A stretch of 64,000 nt of DNA from JAKFWF01 sp031429105 (GCA_031429105.1 JANOYV010000079.1:1-64000), one strand, 5' to 3'. Counted from the first letter of the stretch, positions 54,449 to 63,356 are shown. Notes: generated by a model not told the origin, from the letters alone. Numbers and translations: made by a program.

Positions 54449-55936
54449 ATGACCCGATACGAGCCGAAGCCAATGTCCACACCGTTGACTCTGCGCTCGC
54501 AGTGGCTCGCGCTGCAGCGCCATGCCGAGGAATTGCGGCCACGGCACCTGCGCGAGCTGTTCGCCGTCGACCCTGCACGTGGCAATCGCATGAATGCCGA
54601 AGCCGGCGGACTGTATCTCGACTATTCCAAACAGCGCGTCACTGGCGAGACGCTGCGCCTGCTGATGGACCTGGCCGGCGCCTGCGGTCTCGCCGAACGC
54701 ATCGCAGCGATGTTTCGCGGCGACAAGATCAACACTACGGAGAACCGCGCGGTGTTGCACGTCGCGTTGCGCGCGCCGGCCGCCTCACGCATCGACCTTG
54801 ATGGCAGGAATGTTGTGCTCGAAGTCCACGCGGTTCTCGATTCAATGACGACGTTCTGCAAACGCGTGCGCAGTGGTACCTGGACCGGTCACACCGGGCG
54901 ACCAATCCGTAATATCGTCAATATCGGCATCGGCGGTTCCGATCTCGGCCCGGTCATGGCCTCCGAGGCGCTGCGCCACTACAGCCGCCGAGAGATGACG
55001 TTTCGGTTCGTCTCCAACGTCGACGGCACCGATTTTGTCGAGGCCACGCGGGATCTCGATCCAGCGGAGACGCTGTTCGTCGTCTGCTCGAAGACGTTCA
55101 CAACCCTCGAAACACTGACCAATGCGCATGCCGCGCGCGATTGGTGCGTGCAGGCACTGGGTCACGAAGAAGCGATCGCCAAACACTTCGTCGCGGTATC
55201 GACCAACGCTGCCGGAGTGGCAGCATTCGGCATCGATCCGGCCAATATGTTCGGCTTCTGGGATTGGGTCGGCGGGCGATACTCGATGGGCTCGGCGGTG
55301 GGTTTGTCGACCATGCTCGCAATCGGCGCGGATAATTTTCGCACGATGCTCGCAGGATTTCGCGCGATGGACGAACACTTTCAATGCGCGCCGCCGGAAC
55401 GCAACCTACCCACCCTGATGGGCCAGGCGATCTGGAACGCCAATTTTCTCGATGCTTCGACCGTGGCAGTGCTGCCTTATGAGCACTATCTCAAGCGATT
55501 TCCAGCCTATCTGCAGCAGTTGACGATGGAGAGTAACGGCAAGCATGTCACCCGCGACGGCGCGCACGTGGATTGCGCAACGGGGCCGATTTATTGGGGC
55601 GAACCGGGCACCAACGGGCAGCATGCGTTTTACCAATTGATCCATCAGGGCACGCAGCTCATTCCCAGTGACTTCATTGGGTTCTGCCAGGCGGTGAACC
55701 CGCTCGGCGATCAGCACGATCTGCTGATGGCGAACATGATCGCGCAGCGCCAAGCGTTGGCCTTCGGCAAGACCGCTGATGAAGCCTTCGACCAATGGGG
55801 CGTGGAGCTGGGGAAGGCTCTGGCTCAGCGCACCAGCGCTGAGATTGCCAGCGCGAGCGACTCCGCACTCGACCACGACAGCTCGACCAATGCGCTGATC
55901 CAGCGGTACCGCCAGCTGCGTTCGGCAGGCGCGTGA
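54449..55936 (+). CDS. pgi: Glucose-6-phosphate isomerase
   Basis: A 495-residue isomerase interconverting glucose 6-phosphate and fructose 6-phosphate. Signatures: NIGIGGSDLGPVMASEAL, VCSKTFTTLETLTNA, and the C-terminal GTQLIPSDFIGF, with Glu in TMESNGKHV. There is an alternative ATG at 54473 (MSTPLTLRS). 22 nt after tal. Confidence 0.95.
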   Translation: MTRYEPKPMSTPLTLRSQWLALQRHAEELRPRHLRELFAVDPARGNRMNAEAGGLYLDYSKQRVTGETLRLLMDLAGACGLAERIAAMFRGDKINTTENRAVLHVALRAPAASRIDLDGRNVVLEVHAVLDSMTTFCKRVRSGTWTGHTGRPIRNIVNIGIGGSDLGPVMASEALRHYSRREMTFRFVSNVDGTDFVEATRDLDPAETLFVVCSKTFTTLETLTNAHAARDWCVQALGHEEAIAKHFVAVSTNAAGVAAFGIDPANMFGFWDWVGGRYSMGSAVGLSTMLAIGADNFRTMLAGFRAMDEHFQCAPPERNLPTLMGQAIWNANFLDASTVAVLPYEHYLKRFPAYLQQLTMESNGKHVTRDGAHVDCATGPIYWGEPGTNGQHAFYQLIHQGTQLIPSDFIGFCQAVNPLGDQHDLLMANMIAQRQALAFGKTADEAFDQWGVELGKALAQRTSAEIASASDSALDHDSSTNALIQRYRQLRSAGA

Positions 55937-55963
55937 ACACCAGACTCGAATGAGGCAGCGACA

Positions 55964-58036
55964 ATGTCCGACGAACTCGATCACCACTGCATCAACACCA
56001 TCCGCTTTCTGTCGGTCGACATGGTGCAGAAGGCCAACAGCGGGCATCCCGGCATGCCACTCGGTGCAGCACCCATGGCCTATGTGCTGTGGACGCGCCG
56101 GCTCAAGCACAATCCGCGCAATCCGCAATGGCCCGACCGAGATCGCTTCGTGCTCTCGGCCGGCCACGGCTCGGCGCTGCTCTATAGTCTGCTGCACCTG
56201 ACCGGCTATGATCTGCTGCTGGACGACCTCAAGCAATTCCGCCAATGGGGCAGTAAGGTGCCGGGGCATCCCGAGCGCGGCCACACGCCGGGCGTGGAAG
56301 TCACAACCGGTCCGCTCGGTCAGGGTATGGCCAATGCGGTCGGTATGGCGATTGCTGAAGCTCAGCTGGCTGCACGCTATAACCGGCCGGGACACACGGT
56401 GATCGATCATCACACGTACGCCATCGTCAGCGACGGCGATCTGATGGAGGGCGTAGCGTCGGAAGCAGCGTCACTGGCAGGCCATCTCAATCTGGGCAAA
56501 CTCACCTGCCTCTACGACGACAATTTAGTCACGCTCGCGGCCGGCACCGACATGACCTTCACGGAAAACCGCGCGCGGCGATTCGGGGCCTATGGCTGGC
56601 ATACGGTCTCGGTTGCTGATGGCAATGATCTCGCGGCCATCGACGGCGCGCTCAACGCCGCGCGCGCAGAAACCGCCAGGCCGTCGCTGATCCTGGTGCG
56701 TACGCACATCGGCTTCGGTTCGCCCGAGCAGGACAGCTTCAAGTCGCACGGCTCACCTCTCGGCATCGATGGCGTGCGCAAGACCAAGCAGCAGCTCGGT
56801 TGGCCAGTTGAGCCGGACTTTCTGATACCGGCCGCGGCACAAGCGCATTTCCGTGGAGCAGTGCAACGTGGCGCGCATGACGAGGCGGCTTGGAACGAGC
56901 GCATGAGCGTCTACGCCAGGACGTTTCCGGATCTTGCCTGTGAGCTTCAATGCCGCCTGCGTCACGAATTGCCACCGGGCTGGGATGGGGACATTCCGGT
57001 TTTTCCCGCCGATGCCAAGGGACTCGCCACGCGCGAGGCGTCCGGCAAAGTGATGAACGCCATTGCGTTGACATTACCGGCGCTGATGGGCGGCTCTGCC
57101 GACCTCGACCCATCGACAAAAACTGCACTAAAGGGCTTGGGTGATTTCAATCCTTCGCCGTCCAAGACTGAAGACGAACAAGGTTCCGTCGGCGGTGGCT
57201 GGAGCCACGTCGGACGCAATCTGCACTTCGGCGTGCGCGAACATGCGATGGGCGCCATTGTCAACGGCCTCGCCGCGCACGGCGGATTCATTCCCTATGG
57301 CTCGACATTCCTGATCTTTTCCGACTACATGCGGCCGCCGATGCGGCTGGCCGCGTTGATGGGCCTGCACGTCGTACATGTCTTCACCCACGACAGCCTC
57401 GCGCTCGGCGAGGACGGCCCGACCCATCAGCCGGTCGAGCAATTGGCCAACCTGCGTGCGATCCCAAACCTGGTCCTGATCCGCCCTGCCGATGCCAATG
57501 AAACCGCCGTCGCGTGGCGTGTCGCGCTCGAGACTCGTGATCGCCCCGTCCTGCTGGTGTTGACCCGCCAGGACGTACCAACACTCGATCGCAGCCGCTA
57601 CGCTCACGCCGATGGTTTGCGACGGGGTGCGTATGTGTTGAGCGATTCAGAAGGCGGAAAACCCGACTTGATCCTGCTCGCCAGTGGCTCCGAAGTCGGT
57701 CTGATCGTCGCGGCGGCTGAACGATTGCAAGGGCAGGGCATCGCAGTGCGCTGTGTCTCGATGCCGAGCTGGGAGTTGTTCGAGGCTTTGCCGCTCTCGG
57801 AACGCGATGTGGTGTTGCCGCCTTCGGTCGGCGCACGCCTCGCGGTGGAGTTGGGTGTCCGTCAAGGCTGGGACCGGTATATCGGCGCGCGCGGCGATGT
57901 GATCAGTGTCGAACGCTTCGGCGCTTCCGCGCCGGCCGATGTCCTGCTGCGCGAATACGGCTTCACTATTGAAAACGTGTGTGCACGCGCCAAGGCGCTT
58001 CTGACCAGTGGCCTCGAAAGGGAACCGCACCGATGA
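55964..58036 (+). CDS. tkt: Transketolase
   Basis: A 690-residue ThDP enzyme of the pentose phosphate pathway. The N-terminal ThDP domain has AGHGSALLYSLLHLTGY, GPLGQGMANAVGMAIAE and SDGDLMEGVASEAASLAGH. The catalytic Glu is in FGVREHAMGAIVNGLA; DSLALGEDGPTHQPVEQL follows. The C-terminal domain is complete. 27 nt after pgi; the following gene starts in its stop codon. Confidence 0.96.
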   Translation: MSDELDHHCINTIRFLSVDMVQKANSGHPGMPLGAAPMAYVLWTRRLKHNPRNPQWPDRDRFVLSAGHGSALLYSLLHLTGYDLLLDDLKQFRQWGSKVPGHPERGHTPGVEVTTGPLGQGMANAVGMAIAEAQLAARYNRPGHTVIDHHTYAIVSDGDLMEGVASEAASLAGHLNLGKLTCLYDDNLVTLAAGTDMTFTENRARRFGAYGWHTVSVADGNDLAAIDGALNAARAETARPSLILVRTHIGFGSPEQDSFKSHGSPLGIDGVRKTKQQLGWPVEPDFLIPAAAQAHFRGAVQRGAHDEAAWNERMSVYARTFPDLACELQCRLRHELPPGWDGDIPVFPADAKGLATREASGKVMNAIALTLPALMGGSADLDPSTKTALKGLGDFNPSPSKTEDEQGSVGGGWSHVGRNLHFGVREHAMGAIVNGLAAHGGFIPYGSTFLIFSDYMRPPMRLAALMGLHVVHVFTHDSLALGEDGPTHQPVEQLANLRAIPNLVLIRPADANETAVAWRVALETRDRPVLLVLTRQDVPTLDRSRYAHADGLRRGAYVLSDSEGGKPDLILLASGSEVGLIVAAAERLQGQGIAVRCVSMPSWELFEALPLSERDVVLPPSVGARLAVELGVRQGWDRYIGARGDVISVERFGASAPADVLLREYGFTIENVCARAKALLTSGLEREPHR

Positions 58037-58251
58037 CCGCCAACTTCAAAATTGACGACCACGTCGGATGGAATTCGGAATTTGGACATGCCAGCGGCCA
58101 CATCATCAAAATTCACATCCGCGATACCGAATACAAGGGGCATCCGCGCCACTGCAGCGCGGACGACCCGCAATACGAAATTAAGAGCGACAAGACCGAC
58201 CACATCGCCATGCATAAAGGCGAGGCGCTGCATAAAATGCCACGGAAGTAA
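58033..58251 (+). CDS. Small DUF2945-type protein (hypervirulence-associated/tudor-like)
   Basis: A 72-residue basic protein starting in the tkt stop (ATGA). It reads FKIDDHVGWNSEFGHASGHI, then IKIHIRDTEYKGHPRHCSAD and YEIKSDKTDHIAMHKGEAL, the pattern of DUF2945 proteins, which have a small beta-barrel like tudor domains. Function is unknown. Last gene of the sugar-phosphate operon. Confidence 0.85.
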   Translation: MTANFKIDDHVGWNSEFGHASGHIIKIHIRDTEYKGHPRHCSADDPQYEIKSDKTDHIAMHKGEALHKMPRK

Positions 58252-58340
58252 TCGCTCCCTACCCTACTCCGCCGGTCAAAAGTATCGATTGAACGAGTAC
58301 ACCTACTCCGGAGCATGGGCGTATGGCGCGTGCGGGAATG

Positions 58341-58864
58341 TCAGCACTCAGACGCCGTTCCGTGACCGAAGACACCGGGTATCAGGACCGGAAATACGCT
58401 TGCATCCTTGTTGTCGATGCCATCGAACGGAATGCCGCGATAGGGAGAAAAAGTGGCGAGCCCGATCCGGCCCAGTGCAGAAGATCATCGGAGACGGCGA
58501 TCGCGATGCGCGGACCGCGGCGTGAAAACGCCGTGTACGTCATCACAAAATGCTGCAACGGCTCAACATAGGCAATACGCGGGTCCTCGCATCCGCCGCC
58601 GTTTTTATGCAATTCATACTCGGCTTCAGGCTCCAACGCGATGTCCATGCGCTCGATGCCGGTCGGATCGCCGGCGCGGTCGAACAGTACCCGGGCGACG
58701 CCGATGCCGGAATAATTGCCGGGACCCACCAGGCGAGGAAACAGATACAACTGCCCATCCTTGCCGCGAATGGCCGCAGGATTGAGCACGCCCTCCACTT
58801 CATTGGGGTCGCCCGGTTGCGGTTCCATGATCAAACCGATCCGCTTCAAACTGAAATCGTGCAT
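58341..58864 (-). pseudogene. GH130-family glycoside phosphorylase remnant
   Basis: N-terminal half of a GH130 protein: FSLKRIGLIMEPQPGDPNE, then VEGVLNPAAIRGKDGQLYLF and GGCEDPRIAYVEPLQHFVMT. At SDDLLHWA a missing base shifts the frame; IGLATFSPYRGIPFDGIDN continues in the next one. The last ~40% is missing. These enzymes cleave mannosides with phosphate, so a link to manA upstream is plausible but the gene is dead. Overlaps the HAD gene by 1 nt (TGATG). Confidence 0.75.
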
Positions 58865-59619
58865 CAGCTCTTCTCGCTTTCCAGACACGCGACAAAGGCT
58901 TCGATGACACGCTTAGTTTCATGCGGGTCTCGCACGGCGATGGAAAAGACACCCGCTTGTTTGGCCGGATAGTCATTGCCGCCCGGGAACAGCGCATCGC
59001 CGACGAAGATCATGTCTGGAATGGCGATGCCGAGCGTCTCCTGGAGCTTTCTGATGCCATATGCCTTGTCGATGCCGGGTTTCGTGATATCGATCGATGT
59101 CGAACCGCCTAGATGCGTCGAAAAACCGGGAAGCATGGGGTCCAAAATCCTTGAGATCGTCTTGCGCTTTGCGAAGTCGGCATCCCACGTCTTCTTTATT
59201 TCAAGCGGCGCTTCCTGGCCGAGCGCAGAAAACGTGATCTGGCTGCCGCGATCCTCGATCTGTTCGCCCCAGCGCTTTTCGGGTCTCAAGCCGGACGCCT
59301 CCAGGGCATTGTTCAGCGCATCGATGATTGTTTTCTTCTCGTCGGCGGTAAAATCGTCCGCATACAATTGCGTCCAGCCGGCGTCCCACCGATAGAACCG
59401 CGTCCCGCATGTGGGGAGGAGCGAAAGTCGCTTCAGGCGATCGTCGTTCGGTAGATGAGACAGCAGCTGCGTCTCGAACTGCGGCCACGCGCCGCCGGAG
59501 ATCACTGCGACCTTGACGGCGTCGAGGAGGCGAATGAGAAGCGCCGCGATCTCGGCGTCGAGGGGTGATTTGCTTTCTGCAAGCGTGCCGTCGAGATCGA
59601 ATATGACGAGCTTCTTCAT
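58864..59619 (-). CDS. HAD-IIB hydrolase, phosphomannomutase-like
   Basis: A 251-residue HAD from the ATG at 59619: MKKLVIFDLDGTLAESKSPL with nucleophile Asp8 and Asp10, then VAVISGGAWPQFETQLLSHL, and motif IV IFVGDALFPGGNDYPAKQAG. The general design resembles eukaryotic-type phosphomannomutase or mannosyl phosphatases. Overlaps manA by 4 nt (ATGA), indicating a hexose-phosphate role. Confidence 0.85.
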   Translation of the reverse strand: MKKLVIFDLDGTLAESKSPLDAEIAALLIRLLDAVKVAVISGGAWPQFETQLLSHLPNDDRLKRLSLLPTCGTRFYRWDAGWTQLYADDFTADEKKTIIDALNNALEASGLRPEKRWGEQIEDRGSQITFSALGQEAPLEIKKTWDADFAKRKTISRILDPMLPGFSTHLGGSTSIDITKPGIDKAYGIRKLQETLGIAIPDMIFVGDALFPGGNDYPAKQAGVFSIAVRDPHETKRVIEAFVACLESEKS

Positions 59620-60611
59620 GGCAGCACCGGCACTGCAATTTCCAGCAGCGTGACGGGACGCTCTGGACGAAAGAGGCACTCACCGACACTCGCGGGCAAA
59701 AGCATGACTGTGCCTCGTTCCATGCCGAAACCGGCACCCTCATGATCGACGCTGCCCGTACCCTCGAGGCAGATCAGCACCCGCGGCTCGCCGCCGGTGC
59801 CGACCGAAAATGGCACTTCGCCGTGAAGGCGCCACACTTGGAAATGCGGATCATCGAAGAGCCGCTCGCGCTTGCACGGCAGCGCAATTTCAGGGAGCGG
59901 CGAAATCGGGCGAACAGGACCCTGGTCAAGATCGATACACGCAAGAGCCTGTTTGACCTGCAATGGTCGCCGAAGACCGGTTTTGGGATCGATATGGTCC
60001 CAATCATAGAGGCGGTAGGTAACGTCACTGTTTTGCTGAACCTCGAATACTACGACGCCGTCGCCGAGACAATGAACGACCCCGGCATCGATCAGAATGG
60101 CTTGCCCACGCTCGGGCCGGAAGCTGGCAAGATTTGCTTCCACAGACTGCATCGATAATGTTGACAAGTCCTGGGGGCTCACTCCGGAATTCAAGCCTGC
60201 ATAGATACGACTTCCTGGTTCCGCTTCCAGAACGACCCAGCCTTCCGTCTTGCCAGTTTCACCCTCTGGGATCAGTTCGAATTTACCGTCCGCAGGGTGG
60301 ACTTGAACCGACAGCATTTTTTGCACGTCCAGAAATTTCAGGAGCACCGGAAATCGGCGGAACTTCAGAAGCCTCTGACCGAGCATGAGCTGCGGCGACT
60401 GCTCGATGAGTTGAGCAATCGTGCGGCCTCTCAGCGGGCCGTCGGCAACCCGACTGGGATGGTCGTCGCGATCGCTCAGCAACCAAGCTTCGCCAATCGG
60501 CCCTTCACCCGGTAACGAGGCTTTCAGCCAGTTCGACAGATTTCGCCCGCCCCAGAGGCGATATTGGAAAATCGGTGAGAAGCGAAGTGGGTAGAGCGCC
60601 GGTTCAACCAT
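59616..60611 (-). CDS. manA: Class I mannose-6-phosphate isomerase
   Basis: A 331-residue type I isomerase of the cupin fold. Starts MVEPALYPLRFSPIFQYRLW with the usual WGGRNL block. Metal ligands are visible in LSVQVHPADGKFELIPEGE, GKTEGWVVL and GVVHCLGDGVVVFEVQQNSD. It converts mannose 6-phosphate to fructose 6-phosphate. First gene of manA-HAD-GH130, with a regulon element 166 nt upstream. Confidence 0.93.
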   Translation of the reverse strand: MVEPALYPLRFSPIFQYRLWGGRNLSNWLKASLPGEGPIGEAWLLSDRDDHPSRVADGPLRGRTIAQLIEQSPQLMLGQRLLKFRRFPVLLKFLDVQKMLSVQVHPADGKFELIPEGETGKTEGWVVLEAEPGSRIYAGLNSGVSPQDLSTLSMQSVEANLASFRPERGQAILIDAGVVHCLGDGVVVFEVQQNSDVTYRLYDWDHIDPKTGLRRPLQVKQALACIDLDQGPVRPISPLPEIALPCKRERLFDDPHFQVWRLHGEVPFSVGTGGEPRVLICLEGTGSVDHEGAGFGMERGTVMLLPASVGECLFRPERPVTLLEIAVPVLP

Positions 60612-60988
60612 GACGTCCTAACCACTCTACCGGCGTCGTCAAATCGGCAAACAGGGCCTATCAGAGGCAGTGCCCGACCGAGCGTTAAAGCGCGCAAGGC
60701 GTCACCCACAGGAGCAGTCTCGACCCGCCTATTGCCACTTGCTAAATCTTAGTGGCGCACGGACTTTCTCGGGAGACTCGGAATCTACTCAGAACGGCTT
60801 TCATTGGGGCAAGTACTTGCTCCGTGGCTTCGATTTCGGCCGAGCGGCGGTAGGGGGCTTCGACATAGTCCAGTCCGCGACGGACATCTTGACCTCGCGT
60901 TCGGCACTGGCGCTGATCGGACAGGCGCTCCGGTAGCACACGCGCCACGGCATCGCACACGTTGACTGCGTCGCGAGCTGTGCTCGAG
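60612..60988. other. Regulatory region upstream of manA
   Basis: About 375 nt with the element at 60778-60791. No further gene is visible until the IS1380 remnant. Confidence 0.45.
60778..60791 (-). promoter_or_regulatory. Regulon element, TGAGTAGATTCCGA
   Basis: Minus strand, 166 nt upstream of manA. Confidence 0.68.
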
Positions 60989-61330
60989 GCCCTCGTCGAC
61001 GAGGGCCAGTTAATCAGCCTCTATCGCCCGCACGGTACGAGCAAGCAGTTCCATTCCGAGTTCGAGACCGCGCTGGACATCGAGCGTCTGCTCTCGGGCA
61101 AGTTCGCCACCAACGACCTCGTGCTCGCCTGCGCCGTGCTGACCTACAACATCCTGCGCTGCGGCCAAGCGCCGGCGCCTCAAGACCGTGATGCACGAAA
61201 TGATGTATCTGGTGGCCCGCGTCGTCGAGAACGACCGTCGCCTAGACCCGAAATTCACCGCCCGCTGTCCGCCGCATCCCAGTTTCTCGGCCGGCTACAA
61301 CCGGCTCTGTCCGTCCTGAAAGCTCCAACT
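60989..61330 (+). mobile_element. IS1380-family transposase remnant
   Basis: The C-terminal part of a DDE transposase: LYRPHGTSKQFHSEFETALD, then IERLLSGKFATNDLVLACAV and TYNILRCGQ, and in another frame LKTVMHEMMYLVARVVENDR. The catalytic N-terminal core and the terminal inverted repeats are absent, so it is dead. Confidence 0.75.
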
Positions 61331-61573
61331 CTGGGCGTGGAACGTCGGGGCTTGTCCGCGCTCCGCGAAGTGCGAAGCAGTGCGCGATTTCGGCGGCTCA
61401 CGCCGCGCAACGATGCCAGAGCTCCGTTCGAACCGGCCCGATCACACCAGCTCCGAACTCACGGATTCACGAAGTCGATATCCAAAAATGGTCGGGAACG
61501 AATTGATGCTTAAGGCGTTGTGTGTTGACCGAAATATGATCGTCAAACTAGTCGGCAATATCGAAGATGTACA

Positions 61574-61864
61574 ATGTTTCGGCGTAATAGCTACCCTGTT
61601 GAAAAATCGCATTTATCTTCAAGCAAGGAGCCGAAAATCGTGATAAATTCGGTCGAGAATCTCAATTGCGAGCGTGGCCTGACGGTCCGACAGCAGCAGA
61701 TCATGGAGATGGTCGTCAATGGGCATCCCAGCAAAAATATAGCGGTAGACCTTGGGATCAGCCAACGCACCGTCGAGAACCATCGTGCCGCAATTATGAA
61801 GAGAACTGGCTCGACATCAATCCCGGCGTTAGTGCGTTTCTCCATCCTGGCCACCACCGCGTAG
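61574..61864 (+). CDS. LuxR/FixJ-type HTH protein without a receiver domain
   Basis: A 96-residue protein ending in a LuxR-type helix-turn-helix: LTVRQQQIMEMVVNGHPSKN, then IAVDLGISQRTVENHRAAIM and ALVRFSI. This pattern is that of FixJ-group response regulators (LGIS-RTVE-HRA). No receiver domain precedes it, so it is either a truncated regulator or a stand-alone DNA-binding protein. It lies between elements 60778 and 61905 and is a candidate reader of the 14-bp element. Confidence 0.75.
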   Translation: MFRRNSYPVEKSHLSSSKEPKIVINSVENLNCERGLTVRQQQIMEMVVNGHPSKNIAVDLGISQRTVENHRAAIMKRTGSTSIPALVRFSILATTA

Positions 61865-61904
61865 TGCCGTGGATGGGTCGTTTGCCGTAAGCGAGCCAAC
61901 AGCC

Positions 61905-61918
61905 TGAGTAGTTTCCGA
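61905..61918 (+). promoter_or_regulatory. Regulon element, TGAGTAGTTTCCGA
   Basis: Plus strand, 63 nt upstream of the htpX start. Confidence 0.72.
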
Positions 61919-61981
61919 GGCTTCGTCGCACGGCATAGGATCAGCTAAGCACTGAAGTGGGTCCTAAGTGGATGGATAAAG

Positions 61982-62851
61982 ATGAAGCGGATCGCACTCT
62001 TTCTGGTGACCAACATTGCAGTGCTGGTCGTCATCTCTGTTGTTGTGAACCTGCTCGGTCTCGGCCGAATCGCCGATGCCAAAGGATTGAACCTCGGCGC
62101 GCTGCTCGCGCTATCGGCGGTCATCGGCTTTACGGGCGCGATCATATCGCTGCTCATCTCGAAACCAATGGCCAAGTGGCAAACCGGCGCCCACGTAATT
62201 GCGCAGCCGGCCAGTGCCGATGAACGGTGGTTGTTCGAAACCGTAGGTAAATTGGCCACCCGCGCCGGCATCAAAATGCCAGAGGTTGCCGTCTACGACG
62301 GCGCGCCGAACGCATTTGCGACCGGCGCGTTCAAGAACTCCGCGCTCGTCGCCGTCTCCACCGGTTTACTCCAGTCCATGAACCGCGAGGAGGTCGAAGC
62401 TGTCCTTGCGCACGAGGTCGCCCACGTCGCGAACGGCGACATGGTCACGATGACGCTCATCCAGGGCGTCGTGAACACATTTGTCGTGTTCCTGTCGCGG
62501 GCTGTTGGCTACGTCGTCGACAAGCAGTTCAACAAGAATGGAAACGGCCAGGGCATCGGCTATTTCGTGACGTCGCTGGTGTGCCAAGTCGTGTTCGGCA
62601 TCCTCGCTTCGATGATTGTGGCTTGGTTCTCACGCCATCGAGAATTCCGCGCAGACGCAGGTGCCGCCAACTACATGGGCCAACCCGACAGCATGATCAG
62701 CGCATTAGCCAGCCTCGGTCGGGTCGAACCGGGCGAACTCCCCAAATCCATCCAGGCGTCGGGTATCAGTGACAAGCCCAGCCTTATGGCTCTGTTCTCA
62801 ACCCACCCACCGATCGAGGCCCGCATCGCAGCTTTACAACAGCTCCGGTAA
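61982..62851 (+). CDS. htpX: HtpX, heat-shock membrane metalloprotease
   Basis: A 289-residue inner-membrane zinc protease. Two N-terminal membrane segments (4-25 and 37-60) are followed by the cytoplasmic catalytic HEVAH at 144-148 (VLAHEVAHVANGD), two more hydrophobic stretches (VVNTFVVFLSRAVGYVV, VTSLVCQVVFGILASMIVAW), then EFRADAGAANYMG with the third zinc ligand Glu. The C-terminus SLMALFSTHPPIEARIAALQ is typical. It degrades damaged membrane proteins. The regulon element is immediately upstream. Confidence 0.95.
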   Translation: MKRIALFLVTNIAVLVVISVVVNLLGLGRIADAKGLNLGALLALSAVIGFTGAIISLLISKPMAKWQTGAHVIAQPASADERWLFETVGKLATRAGIKMPEVAVYDGAPNAFATGAFKNSALVAVSTGLLQSMNREEVEAVLAHEVAHVANGDMVTMTLIQGVVNTFVVFLSRAVGYVVDKQFNKNGNGQGIGYFVTSLVCQVVFGILASMIVAWFSRHREFRADAGAANYMGQPDSMISALASLGRVEPGELPKSIQASGISDKPSLMALFSTHPPIEARIAALQQLR

Positions 62852-62944
62852 TAGATGTTCGCCGCTGTTACTCTAGGCCAGGCCTTGTCGAACGGGCGCA
62901 GTCGCACCATGTCAATCGAGTGATGATCGTGTAGGAGCGAGACG

Positions 62945-63340
62945 ATGGCAGACAAGATTCCGCACAACGCGCTTGTTGTTGTCGCCGATGGCACAGGAGC
63001 GCGTTTCTTCCGAAATTCTGGTCAGGAGTTCAGCGTAACCTTGAGGGCAGACGGCGAGCTTCAACCTGCCCTTGAAGATGACGGGCCGTCTGGCAAGCGA
63101 CCTCGTGAGTCGACAAGTCAGGAGACCGACGAGGCCACGTTTGCAAAACAACTGGCCAAAGAACTCTATCGCCGTGCTCATCAAGGCGACTTTGCAGCGC
63201 TTGTCCTCGTTGCCGACCCGCAAACCTTGGGCCAAATCCGTCCGCTCCTGCATAAGGAAGTGCAGAGCCGTCTGGTTTCAGAGCACGGCAAGACGCTGAC
63301 GAAAGCGTCGATCGCGAATATCGAGAAAACGTTGAGCTGA
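62945..63340 (+). CDS. Host attachment family protein
   Basis: A 131-residue protein of the host attachment/archaeal RF1-like family: LVVVADGTGARFFRNSGQEF, the basic RPRESTSQETDEATFAKQL block, then ALVLVADPQTLGQIRPLLHK and GKTLTKASIANIEKTLS. First found in Agrobacterium plant attachment studies; the molecular function is unclear. It lies 93 nt after htpX in the same direction, likely co-transcribed. Confidence 0.87.
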   Translation: MADKIPHNALVVVADGTGARFFRNSGQEFSVTLRADGELQPALEDDGPSGKRPRESTSQETDEATFAKQLAKELYRRAHQGDFAALVLVADPQTLGQIRPLLHKEVQSRLVSEHGKTLTKASIANIEKTLS

Positions 63341-63356
63341 CTTGCGGACCTGCGCG

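Noticed and set aside
20236..61918. The 14-bp element as an EcfG-type sigma promoter (-35/-10)
   Set aside because: The element is one contiguous block without a second box at 16-18 nt and does not match GGAAC...CGTT. Distances to start codons vary too much for a core promoter.
20236..61918. CIRCE, sigma-54 or FNR-type sites near the heat-shock genes
   Set aside because: I looked for TTAGCACTC-N9-GAGTGCTAA, TGGCAC-N5-TTGC and TTGAT-N4-ATCAA upstream of dnaK, hsp20 and htpX and found none.
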